Positions 47,939 through 56,250 of a DNA stretch of 64,000 bases are shown piece by piece; the first letter of the stretch is position 1, and every line of letters begins with the position of its first letter. The stretch spans positions 1-64,000 of the forward strand of contig NZ_JAAXPR010000005.1 of assembly GCF_012396585.1 (NCBI RefSeq). The letters are read 5' to 3'. A program made the position numbers and the translations under genes. Source of the stretch: Streptococcus ovuberis (GTDB lineage Bacteria; Bacillota; Bacilli; Lactobacillales; Streptococcaceae). Below the pieces are notes generated by a model. That model was not told where the DNA came from. It ran no database searches and saw only the letters and a program-made list of their open reading frames with translations.

Positions 47939-47970
47939 AACGAACCAGGGTTTTCTTAGTCTGGTTTGTT
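47939..47970 (-). terminator. Terminator overlapping the birA end
   Basis: AACGAACCAG (47939-47948) and CTGGTTTGTT (47961-47970) form a 10-bp stem with one G-U. On the minus strand it is followed by TTTTTATT. The birA stop (47956-47958) lies in the loop. Confidence 0.65.
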
Positions 47971-48912
47971 TTCATTTGTCCAAGAAGTCAGGCTAATTTC
48001 ACCGCTATTGAGCCAGAGTTCCTGCCCATCTAGTAAGATGATTTGCAGCTGCCCTTGATCGTTGAGTGCGGTGGCTCGGCCAGTGAGGGACTGCCCATTT
48101 TTTTGGAAGGTAACCGTTTTGCCGAGAACAAGAGAATGTTCCTTATAGAACTGGATGAGGGTATCTTCAGGGGTCTCGAAAAAAGTTTTCCAGATGGCAA
48201 GGATGAGGTCGTTACGGCTGATGTTAGGTCTTTCTTCAAAAAGACTGGTTGCCTTATTTGCCAGTTCTTCTGGAAATGCCTTGACCAGAAAGTTTAAACC
48301 AACACCGATGATGATGTCTGTGATGACTCCTGTTTCTACAGATGTGATGGCTTCTGTCAAGATTCCAGCAATTTTCTTTTGTCCTAGATAGATGTCATTG
48401 ACCCACTTGATCTGGGTTTCAATGCCAGTCAGGTCTTGGATAGCCTTGACAATACTAGCTGCAACTAGGAGGGTATAGGAAGGCAGTTCTGCATGGGCCA
48501 GCATAGGTTTTAGGTGGAGGGACATGTAGATGCCACCGTGTTTAGGCGCAAAGAAGGCCCTACCAAAGCGACCTCTGGCCCCGCCCTGGCTGGGAGCAAG
48601 ATAGAGACAGTTGCCTTCATGGCCTGCCTCGATGCCTTTCTTAGCATCCATTTGAGTCGACTGACTGTCCTGGGTGTAGACCACCTCAAGGCCTAATTGG
48701 TCACTGAGTTCATCGGGCAGTAACAGATCTCCCTCCCGTAGGCGATAGCCCAAGTGCTTGGTCGATTCAATGACCAAGCCTTGTTTCTCTAGCTGTTGAA
48801 TGGCTTTCCAGATGCTGGTCCGTGAAAGATTGAGTTGCTCAGCAAGTTGCTCGCCACTGAGGTAGTCTGTCGTAGTCGATAGGAGTTGGTAAACTTTTTC
48901 ATAGGTTTTCAT
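47956..48912 (-). CDS. birA: Biotin-protein ligase / biotin operon repressor
   Basis: 318 residues. N-terminal winged helix (about 18-60: LSGEQLAEQLNLSRTSIWKA) that binds DNA, catalytic domain with the biotinyl-AMP motif ARGRFGRAF and KWVNDIYL, and a C-terminal SH3-like cap. It attaches biotin to acetyl-CoA carboxylase and represses biotin uptake genes. No Shine-Dalgarno at normal spacing; TATAAT ends seven bases before the ATG, so the mRNA may be leaderless. Confidence 0.92.
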   Translation of the reverse strand: MKTYEKVYQLLSTTTDYLSGEQLAEQLNLSRTSIWKAIQQLEKQGLVIESTKHLGYRLREGDLLLPDELSDQLGLEVVYTQDSQSTQMDAKKGIEAGHEGNCLYLAPSQGGARGRFGRAFFAPKHGGIYMSLHLKPMLAHAELPSYTLLVAASIVKAIQDLTGIETQIKWVNDIYLGQKKIAGILTEAITSVETGVITDIIIGVGLNFLVKAFPEELANKATSLFEERPNISRNDLILAIWKTFFETPEDTLIQFYKEHSLVLGKTVTFQKNGQSLTGRATALNDQGQLQIILLDGQELWLNSGEISLTSWTNENKPD

Positions 48913-48918
48913 GCCTCT

Positions 48919-48927
48919 ATTATAACA
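48919..48927 (-). promoter_or_regulatory. Extended -10 promoter of birA
   Basis: On the minus strand TGTTATAAT (48927-48919). The expected +1 is 48912, the A of the birA ATG. Confidence 0.55.
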
Positions 48928-48963
48928 AAATCTAGACAGTTAGGAAAATGGTTTCATAAAATC

Positions 48964-48992
48964 TTGAAATTTCTTCTTAAAAGTGCTACAAT
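48964..48992 (+). promoter_or_regulatory. Promoter of the ABC transporter operon
   Basis: TTGAAA (48964-48969), 17-bp spacer, extended -10 TGCTACAAT ending 48992. The short leader contains seven AT dinucleotides in a row (48997-49010), then AGGAGGAG before the ATG. Confidence 0.7.
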
Positions 48993-49036
48993 GGTAATAT
49001 ATATATATATTAATACAATATTTATAGGAGGAGTTT

Positions 49037-49930
49037 ATGCTGACATTAGAAAAAGTCAAGAAGAGCTATGGTAGTCACCAGGTCTTGCATGGCATTGATA
49101 TGCAGGTGCCTAAAGGACATATCGTTGGTTTGATTGGAAAAAATGGGGCTGGTAAGACGACGCTATTTCACTCTATCTTGAAGTTTGTAGAGAGTCAGGG
49201 AACGATTGCTTTTGATGGTAAAGATATCACAATGGAGACCTTTGAGCGCATCGGTTATTTGCCTGAGGAGCGAAGCCTTATGCCCAAGCTAACTGTCAAG
49301 GACCAGGTTACTTACTTGGCGACTCTTAAAGGCCTCAGCAAGAAGGACATTGCCGAGCGGTTACCGCTTTGGATGGAACGCCTGCAGGTCAAGGGCAAGT
49401 TGACCGATAAGATTAAGGCCTTGTCAAAAGGGAATCAACAGAAGGTTCAACTGATCGCAACCCTGATTCATGAGCCGGATTTGATCATTTTAGATGAACC
49501 TTTTAGTGGGCTCGATCCTGTCAACACAGCTCTGCTAAAAGAAGTTATCTTGGCTGAAAAAGCGCGAGGCGCAGCTATTATTTTCTCCGACCATGTGATG
49601 ACTAATGTGGAGGAACTTTGCGATGAGGTCGTAATGATCCGTGATGGACAGGTGGTTGTAGATGGTCCCATCCAAGAGGTCCGCAATAGCTTTGGCAAGA
49701 CGAGATTATTTGTGGCCAGTGATTGGAGTCGGGAAGCTCTGGAAAGCTTGCCACATGTGACCCATGTCTCTAGGACCAATCAAGGATTGTGGCGCTTGAT
49801 TTTGGATGACGAAAGAGCAGGTTCAGAGATTTTTGACCGCTTGACACAGGGGCACTATATCTCGACCTTCGACCAGCAGGCTCCAACCATCGATGAAATC
49901 TTCAAAATTAAGTCAGGAGTTGACGCATGA
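49037..49930 (+). CDS. ABC-2 transporter ATP-binding protein (NatA-like)
   Basis: 297 residues. Walker A GKNGAGKTT (about 36-44), signature LSKGNQQKVQ, Walker B LIILDEPFSGLDP, and a C-terminal regulatory extension. It pairs with the permease that overlaps it by 4 bp. The NatAB subfamily exports Na+ or drugs; the substrate here is unknown. AGGAGGAG precedes the ATG. Confidence 0.88.
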   Translation: MLTLEKVKKSYGSHQVLHGIDMQVPKGHIVGLIGKNGAGKTTLFHSILKFVESQGTIAFDGKDITMETFERIGYLPEERSLMPKLTVKDQVTYLATLKGLSKKDIAERLPLWMERLQVKGKLTDKIKALSKGNQQKVQLIATLIHEPDLIILDEPFSGLDPVNTALLKEVILAEKARGAAIIFSDHVMTNVEELCDEVVMIRDGQVVVDGPIQEVRNSFGKTRLFVASDWSREALESLPHVTHVSRTNQGLWRLILDDERAGSEIFDRLTQGHYISTFDQQAPTIDEIFKIKSGVDA

Positions 49931-51138
49931 AAAAAGTTTTAATTGTAATGAAAGAAACCTACCTGAGACAGGTCAAATCCTTAGCCTTTCTCTTTATGGT
50001 CTTGGCTCCCTTTCTCTTTATCGGACTTAGTCTTTTGAGTGGGATGTTAGGCGCATCATCTGCTGAAAGTAATCTATCTAGTCAAACGGCACTGATTAGC
50101 TCCGATAAGCAACTGATATCCGATATGATGGCTCTTGGAGGCTATACGGACCAATATAAGGACCGAGATTCAGCCCAACAGGCATTGGAGGATGAGGAGA
50201 TAGCAGCTTATCTGATAGTAGAAGAAGTAGATGGACAACTTCAGGCAAACTATCATGGCAATGAGATCATGCCTCAGAATGACAAACTCTTTCTGACTCA
50301 GGCCTTAACCAATGCTCAAAACAAACTCAATCAGGAAAGGGCTGGCCTCAGCCCTGATCAGGTAGCTACGCTGGCGACCACCTTCAACTTCACAGAAGAA
50401 ATCGTTGAGGGCAAGGAGTTTGAAAAGCTGGGCCAGTATGTGACTTATTTTGGCTTAGTTTTCTTCATGTATATGATTCTGATTACTTACTCTAGCCAGA
50501 CGGCACAAGAAGTAGCTAGTGAGAAAGGAACCAAAATCATGGAGGTTATTTTTTCTAGTGTTCCTGCACCGCTTTATTTCTACGGCAAGATCCTAGGCAT
50601 CTTGGCTGTAATTGCGACCCATATCGGCATTTATGTGGTTGGTGGCTTCATTGGCTTCCAGTTAGCGAAAGAGTATCTGGCTTCCGCTGGGTTTTTAGGC
50701 ATGATTCAGAGTGTAGTCGGTAACCTCTCGCTGAATACCTTGCTCTTTGTTATTTTTGGCCTCTTCATCTATGTAGTATTTGCAGCCCTGTGTGGGTCGC
50801 TAGTCGCTCGGATGGAGGATGTCCAAAAAGCAGTGTCACCAGTGATGATGGTGATTATGGTGGCCTTCTTTGGGGCTATGTTCCTGGGGCAATCTGGCAG
50901 TGATAACCTGATCATGAAGGTGGGTTCATTTGTTCCCTTCCTATCAACCTTCTTTATGCCGATTCGGGTCATCAATGGCTTTGCTTCCACAGCTGAGGCT
51001 TGGGGCTCTTTAGCCATCTTGATTGCTGTTTCCTTTGGGTTAGTTTACTACATCGGGAAATCCTATGCAGGTCTAATCCTGCAAACCGATGACATCGGTC
51101 TTTGGAAAAGCTTTAAAAAAGGTATTTCAAGCCGTTAG
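49927..51138 (+). CDS. ABC-2 transporter permease (NatB-like)
   Basis: 403 residues. One membrane segment near the N-terminus (about 17-38), a large outer domain (about 40-170), then five membrane segments. SSQTAQEVASEKGTKIMEVI is typical of ABC2_membrane_3 permeases. It forms the channel with the ATPase upstream. A strong terminator follows. Confidence 0.88.
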   Translation: MKKVLIVMKETYLRQVKSLAFLFMVLAPFLFIGLSLLSGMLGASSAESNLSSQTALISSDKQLISDMMALGGYTDQYKDRDSAQQALEDEEIAAYLIVEEVDGQLQANYHGNEIMPQNDKLFLTQALTNAQNKLNQERAGLSPDQVATLATTFNFTEEIVEGKEFEKLGQYVTYFGLVFFMYMILITYSSQTAQEVASEKGTKIMEVIFSSVPAPLYFYGKILGILAVIATHIGIYVVGGFIGFQLAKEYLASAGFLGMIQSVVGNLSLNTLLFVIFGLFIYVVFAALCGSLVARMEDVQKAVSPVMMVIMVAFFGAMFLGQSGSDNLIMKVGSFVPFLSTFFMPIRVINGFASTAEAWGSLAILIAVSFGLVYYIGKSYAGLILQTDDIGLWKSFKKGISSR

Positions 51139-51141
51139 AAG

Positions 51142-51173
51142 AAAATGAGGTGGGAAATTATCCCCCTCATTTT
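51142..51173 (+). terminator. Intrinsic terminator
   Basis: AAAATGAGG/CCTCATTTT with an inner GGGA/TCCC, followed by a T-run. Confidence 0.8.
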
Positions 51174-51275
51174 TTTGACGTATAAGCAGATCAGGTGTGC
51201 GAATGAGACTCTAGAAGAAAATTTTCTGAAACTGGAGTAACCACCCGCAAATGGCTTTATTTCTAGATAATCTTA

Positions 51276-51284
51276 TGGTAAAAT
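51276..51284 (+). promoter_or_regulatory. tpiA promoter (extended -10)
   Basis: TGGTAAAAT (51276-51284), 38 bp before the tpiA ATG. No clear -35. Confidence 0.5.
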
Positions 51285-51321
51285 GATAAGGTAACTATAA
51301 AAAGAAAAAGAGGTATGTGAA

Positions 51322-52086
51322 ATGTCACGTAAACCCATTATTGCTGGTAACTGGAAAATGAACAAGACGCACAAGGATGCGCGTGCGTTTGTTGAAGCTA
51401 TTCAAACAAAGATTCCATCAAAAGATTTGGTAGATACTGTTATTGGATCTCCTGCGATTTTCTTGGAAGGTATGAAAAAAGGCATTCGCAAGTCAGGTTC
51501 TGAACTTAAGGTTGCTGCACAAAACTGTTATTTTGAAGATTTTGGTGCTTATACGGGTGAAAATAGCCCAGCAACTATTGCGGCTCTTGATGTGGAGTAT
51601 GTGATTATCGGTCACTCTGAACGTCGTGATTACTTCAAAGAAACAGACGAAGACATTAACAAAAAAGCGCATGCTATTTTCCGTAATGGTATGACACCAA
51701 TCATTTGCTGTGGGGAGTCTTTGGAAACGTATGAAGCTGGTAAAGCTGTTGAATTTGTGGGAGCACAGGTGTCAGCGGCCCTCAAAGGTTTGACAGCAGA
51801 ACAGGTTGCTTCATCTGTCATTGCTTATGAGCCAATCTGGGCAATCGGTACAGGGAAGTCTGCTACACAAGATGACGCTCAAAAAATGTGTAAGGCTGTC
51901 CGTGACGTAGTGGCAAATGATTTTGGCCAAGATGTGGCGGATAAAGTGCGTGTGCAGTACGGTGGTTCTGTTAAACCAGAAAACATTGCAGACTACATGG
52001 CTTGTCCAGACGTAGATGGTGCTCTTGTAGGCGGTGCATCTCTTGAAGCAGACAGCTTCTTGGCATTGCTTGATTTTGTAAACTAA
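51322..52086 (+). CDS. tpiA: Triosephosphate isomerase
   Basis: 254 residues. Active-site motifs GNWKMNK (Lys near residue 12), IGHSERR (His) and [10 protein letters not shown] (Glu). It interconverts DHAP and glyceraldehyde 3-phosphate, also handling the DHAP made by RhaD. AAAGAGGTATGTGAA precedes the ATG. Single-gene unit with a very strong terminator. Confidence 0.97.
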   Translation: MSRKPIIAGNWKMNKTHKDARAFVEAIQTKIPSKDLVDTVIGSPAIFLEGMKKGIRKSGSELKVAAQNCYFEDFGAYTGENSPATIAALDVEYVIIGHSERRDYFKETDEDINKKAHAIFRNGMTPIICCGESLETYEAGKAVEFVGAQVSAALKGLTAEQVASSVIAYEPIWAIGTGKSATQDDAQKMCKAVRDVVANDFGQDVADKVRVQYGGSVKPENIADYMACPDVDGALVGGASLEADSFLALLDFVN

Positions 52087-52143
52087 AAAATTACACATAA
52101 AACGGGGATCCAAGTTTTGGGACCCCGTTTTATGTGTAATTTT
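52087..52143 (+). terminator. Very long intrinsic terminator of tpiA
   Basis: A perfect 21-bp stem (52087-52107 with 52123-52143), continued inward by TCCAA/TTGGG. The 3' arm ends in TTTT. It begins within a few bases of the tpiA stop. Confidence 0.85.
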
Positions 52144-52935
52144 AAGGTGATGTGGTAAAGAATCACCAGTAGCACGGTACAGGGATGCCTTCTAGATCAA
52201 ATCAGTTTTGAAGAGATGACTAGTTACAGTTATTCAACTTTAATAATTTCGAGAATACGTGCGACTAAGGATACTAATGCTATTCTATAAAGATTGGCTG
52301 TATGTTTAGAGCGGAGCAACTATCAATGAAAAACGAATCCTTATTAAACAATTATTAAATAGGCAGGGTTAACTATTTTTCAAGATGTTTGAAAAATAGC
52401 AGAATACTGTCACATAGTAATAGGTAGCTCAGAAAACGGTAACGTACGATTCAAGAGTTGATAGTCATAGCCGACCTCTCCCTTTACGATGGTTGTCATC
52501 TCTTTAATTCTGATTCTAAATTTTCTTTAGTGTAGCACACTTTATTCTTCTGTTTGGTTTAGTGTCATCATTTTAGTTGTTTGGATAAGGGGATTTTCTG
52601 GGGTCAAAAAAAGTGAAGTGATACAAAAAATAATAAAATAGAGGATAAAAGCTTGAAATGGTACCTTATTTATGTTACTATACTCTTGCAGTTAAGATTG
52701 CGAACGAGAGAGGCGAGTTTTACTTTGCCAAACTTATTGCTGTTTTGATAAATAGGACCAGTGAGCTGAAGCTTAAAACCAAGCTGGGACTGTGAAAAGA
52801 ACAGATTTGATGTTAGTAGAGGGGCTTCGCGCCCATTGAAGAGATAGCTACGGCTATCGACTCAAATTTTTTATAACGTAATGGCAAACCATTGCGCTTG
52901 TGAAAACGATTGGTAAGAGTAGTAAAAGTAAGACA
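52144..52935. other. Long intergenic stretch before the polyamine operon
   Basis: About 790 bp with no gene. It holds a GATAGC/GCTATC hairpin near 52843-52858 and a GCTGGGACTGTGAAAAGAAC segment that resembles part of the dispersed intergenic repeats. No recognisable relic protein. Confidence 0.4.
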
Positions 52936-53068
52936 TGCTATATAGACTCTAACGTTCTACACTAATAAGATGCGGAAAAACTGGGCTTTATTAAGCTATC
53001 GGTACGCCTTTTTAGTAGATGATAACCGATACTATCCAAGTGTGCTTTGCCATGCTTGGTTTTTTTTG
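52936..53068 (+). ncRNA. Attenuator-like leader of the polyamine operon
   Basis: An extended -10-like TGCTATATA lies near 52936-52944. The leader then carries TATCGGT (52997-53003) paired with ACCGATA (53025-53031), and directly after it a terminator-like hairpin CCAAGTGTG/CATGCTTGG (53037-53059, two G-U) with eight Ts (53060-53067). The decarboxylase Shine-Dalgarno follows within 10 bases. Conditional read-through is inferred; it is not a riboswitch class I recognise. Confidence 0.45.
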
Positions 53069-53085
53069 TGGTGAAAGGAGAGGAA

Positions 53086-54534
53086 ATGAAAAATCAAGAC
53101 AGAATGCCTATTGTTGAGGCTCTTAAGGAATTAAAGGAGAGAAGAGTGGTTCCTTTTGATGTACCTGGGCATAAGAGAGGGCGCTCTAGTCGAGAATTGA
53201 CGGCATTTTTAGGGGAGCAGGCGGTGTCCATGGATGCCAATTCTATGAAAATGCTGGACAATCTTGGTCATCCTGTGTCGGTCATTAAGGAAGCAGAAGA
53301 ATTGGCGGCAGAAGCTTTTGGGGCCAAGCATGCCTTCTTTATGGTCAACGGGACAACGGGAGCTGTCCAAAACATGATTTTTGCGACGATCAAAGCAGGT
53401 GACAAAATCATTCTTCCCCGCAATGTGCATAAGTCAGTCATCAACGCCCTAGTGATGTGCGGGGGGATACCTGTCTATGTGACCTCACCTCTTCAACAAG
53501 AATTAGAAATTTCGACAGGGATGCCTTTGGCTGAATTGGAAAAAACGATCGAAGAGCATCCAGATGCCAAGGCGGTTTTGGTCAATAATCCAACCTATTA
53601 TGGGATTTGTTCTGACTTGAGACGCATTGTAGCCTTGGCCCACAAAAAGGGACTCTTGGTACTGGCAGATGAAGCCCACGGTGCCCATCTCTATTTTGGA
53701 AAAGGCTTGCCCATTTCAGGGATGGATGCGGGCGCCGATATGGCAGCAGTCAGCATGCACAAGTCAGGTGGGTCGCTAACTCAATCGTCTTTCCTACTGG
53801 TCAACAATGAGGTCAATCCGGAGTATGTCCGTCAGATTATCAACCTGACCCAGACGACCTCTGCTAGCTACCTGCTCATGTCTAGTCTTGATTTGGCACG
53901 TAGGAATCTCGTTATTAATGGAGAAGCTATTTTTGAAAAGGTCAATCAACTAGCCCAATATGCGAGAGACGAAATCAATGAAATCGGCGATTACTATGCC
54001 TACTCGACGGAAATTATCGACCGAAATGGCATTTATGATTTTGATACGACCAAGCTCTGCATCAAGACAACAAATCTTGGTTTAACAGGCATTGAAGTCT
54101 ATGACCTGCTCCGCGATGAGTACAATATTCAGGTTGAATTTGGCGATACAGCCAATATCTTGGCCTATATTTCCGTAGGGGATAGGATCCATGATATTGA
54201 GCGTTTGGTCAGTGCCTTATCTGAAATCCGACGTCGTTTCAAACGGGAAAAGAAAGGGCTCCTCATCTTTGATATCGCAAAGACCGATGTAATGATTTCG
54301 CCACAAAAGGCCTTCTATGCTGAAAAAATTAGTCTGCCACTAGAAGAAAGTCAGGGACGGATTTCGGGTGAAATGGTCATGTGCTATCCGCCAGGAATAC
54401 CGATTGTAGCACCTGGGGAGCTGATAACAGCAGAAGTCATTGAGCATATTCAGTATGCCAAAGCAAAGGGGTGTTTCCTGATGGGGACAGAAGATACAGA
54501 GGTCAATCAGATCAATGTGGTCAAAGAAGATTAG
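53086..54534 (+). CDS. PLP-dependent Orn/Lys/Arg decarboxylase (fold I)
   Basis: 482 residues. Aspartate-aminotransferase fold with DEAHGAHLYFG and the PLP lysine Lys226 in SMHKSGGSLTQ; C-terminal Orn/Lys/Arg decarboxylase domain. The size is that of the short SpeA/Cad class, annotated as arginine or lysine decarboxylase in streptococci. The ureohydrolase downstream fits an arginine decarboxylase making agmatine (inferred). ATG 53086 has GGAGAGGAA before it. First gene of the polyamine operon. Confidence 0.88.
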   Translation: MKNQDRMPIVEALKELKERRVVPFDVPGHKRGRSSRELTAFLGEQAVSMDANSMKMLDNLGHPVSVIKEAEELAAEAFGAKHAFFMVNGTTGAVQNMIFATIKAGDKIILPRNVHKSVINALVMCGGIPVYVTSPLQQELEISTGMPLAELEKTIEEHPDAKAVLVNNPTYYGICSDLRRIVALAHKKGLLVLADEAHGAHLYFGKGLPISGMDAGADMAAVSMHKSGGSLTQSSFLLVNNEVNPEYVRQIINLTQTTSASYLLMSSLDLARRNLVINGEAIFEKVNQLAQYARDEINEIGDYYAYSTEIIDRNGIYDFDTTKLCIKTTNLGLTGIEVYDLLRDEYNIQVEFGDTANILAYISVGDRIHDIERLVSALSEIRRRFKREKKGLLIFDIAKTDVMISPQKAFYAEKISLPLEESQGRISGEMVMCYPPGIPIVAPGELITAEVIEHIQYAKAKGCFLMGTEDTEVNQINVVKED

Positions 54535-54545
54535 GAGGCTAGACA

Positions 54546-55391
54546 ATGGATTTATGGTTTTCAGACTTTCATCAGGATAATGTCAAATTGTCTATCAATG
54601 TGGAGAGGGAAGTCTACAGTGAACACAGTGAGTACCAGCATATTGCTGTCCTTGATTCAAAAGAATATGGTCGTATTTTGGCTTTGGATGGGGAGTTGAT
54701 TACAACAGAGAAGGACGAGTCTTTCTATAGCGAGATGGTGGTCCATGTCCCCATGAACACAAAGGCAGACATCAAATCAGTCCTAGTGATTGGAGGATTG
54801 GACGGTGGGGTTTTAACAGAGCTTGAGAAATACGATGCGATCGAGACCATCGATGTGGTGGAGTTGGATCAGCGTGCAGTAGAAGTCTGTCAGCAATACC
54901 TTCCTCAAAGTAAGATGGCCTTTCAGGATGAGCGGGTCAATCTCTATATTCAAGATGCCCTTAAATTTGTCCGCCGTAAGGAAAATGCCTATGACCTGAT
55001 TATTGTAGACTCAGCCAATCCTTTCGGATTAAACGAAAGTCTTTTTACCAGGGAATTTTATGGCAATTGCTACAATGCTCTGACAGAAAATGGCATTCTG
55101 ATTAGCCAGCAGGCTAATAGTTTTTATCAAGAAGATGTGACAGCTTTTCGCCACATCAGTGACCGCTTAAAGGCTGTCTTTCCTCTCAATACGGTCTATC
55201 TGACCAGTGTACCGAGTTATGCGGCAGGCTATCTTCTGGTCGGTTTTTCGTCCAAGGGCATCAATCCCAAGGAGAGTACCCAACTTGCAAGTCGCTCTGC
55301 CATTGCCACCCAGTACTACAATGACGACATCCATGTCGGCGCCTTTTACCTACCAAACTATATCAAGGAGATGTTGACCAGTGAAACCTAA
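54546..55391 (+). CDS. speE: Spermidine-synthase-family aminopropyltransferase with altered motifs
   Basis: 281 residues, Rossmann-like fold. N-terminal LWFSDFHQDNVKLSINVERE and TTEKDESFYSEM are those of SpeE. The nucleotide motif GGGDGG is GGLDGG (Leu85). The catalytic DSTDP is DSANP (Asp155 kept, Asn158 in place of Asp). SpeE moves an aminopropyl group from decarboxylated SAM to putrescine; no speD (SAM decarboxylase) is present in the window. AGGAGG precedes the ATG, 11 bp after the decarboxylase, and its end overlaps the ureohydrolase by 11 bp. Confidence 0.82.
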   Translation: MDLWFSDFHQDNVKLSINVEREVYSEHSEYQHIAVLDSKEYGRILALDGELITTEKDESFYSEMVVHVPMNTKADIKSVLVIGGLDGGVLTELEKYDAIETIDVVELDQRAVEVCQQYLPQSKMAFQDERVNLYIQDALKFVRRKENAYDLIIVDSANPFGLNESLFTREFYGNCYNALTENGILISQQANSFYQEDVTAFRHISDRLKAVFPLNTVYLTSVPSYAAGYLLVGFSSKGINPKESTQLASRSAIATQYYNDDIHVGAFYLPNYIKEMLTSET

Positions 55392-56229
55392 TGTGACGAC
55401 CTTTATTGGCTGCGAAGCTACTTATGAAGACAGTAAGATGGTGATTTTCGGGGCCCCTTACGATAGTACGACCTCTTTTCGGCCAGGAACGCGCTTTGCC
55501 AGCACGGCTATTCGCAATGAAAGCTTTGGGATTGAGACCTACAGTCCCTACCAAGATAAGGATTTAGAAGACATTGCAGTCTTTGATGCAGGGGATATCG
55601 AACTGCCTTTTGGCAATACCGCCGAGACCCTCAAGATGCTGGAAGAGCAAGTTGCGACCATTGCAGGCGATGGCAAATTGCCCATCATGATTGGCGGTGA
55701 GCACTCTATCACTGCTGGGCCAGTCAAGGCTATGTTGGAAAAATATCCTGACCTTCATTTGATTCAATTCGACGCCCACACGGACCTACGGGAGGATTAC
55801 TTGGGGGTACGTGAGTCCCATGCCAGTGTCATCAAGCGCTGCTGGGACATGCTGGGTGACGGGCGGATATTCCAATTCGGCATTCGGTCTGGCCAGCGGG
55901 AAGAATTTGAATGGGCCAAGGGACATACCCACCTGCAGAAGTTTAATTTTGATGGCTTGGCAGAAGTGGTGGAACAGCTGAAAGACAAGCCAGTCTACTT
56001 CACCCTGGACCTAGATGTGCTAGACCCTTCTGAATTTCCGGGAACCGGCACACCAGAAGCCGGAGGCGTTCGTTTTACCGAGCTAATGGCTGCGATTGAA
56101 AAAATCAGCCAACTCAATATCGTGGCAGCAGACATGAATGAGCTCTGCCCGATTTATGACCAATCTGGCCAATCAACAGCTCTGGCCTGCAAGCTCTTGC
56201 GTGAAATCATGCTCTATCTCTACAAATAG
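55381..56229 (+). CDS. speB: Agmatinase-like ureohydrolase
   Basis: 282 residues from a GTG inside the speE end. It has all Mn-binding motifs of the arginase/agmatinase family: GGEHSIT, DAHTDLRE and DLDVLDPS. It removes urea from agmatine to give putrescine, or could act on aminopropylagmatine. Pneumococcus, as I recall its gene order, has aguA and aguB in this operon instead, so the guanidino step here is done differently. The 11-bp overlap suggests coupling. Confidence 0.87.
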   Translation: MKPNVTTFIGCEATYEDSKMVIFGAPYDSTTSFRPGTRFASTAIRNESFGIETYSPYQDKDLEDIAVFDAGDIELPFGNTAETLKMLEEQVATIAGDGKLPIMIGGEHSITAGPVKAMLEKYPDLHLIQFDAHTDLREDYLGVRESHASVIKRCWDMLGDGRIFQFGIRSGQREEFEWAKGHTHLQKFNFDGLAEVVEQLKDKPVYFTLDLDVLDPSEFPGTGTPEAGGVRFTELMAAIEKISQLNIVAADMNELCPIYDQSGQSTALACKLLREIMLYLYK

Positions 56230-56250
56230 AGAAATTAGAAAGGAAAGAAA

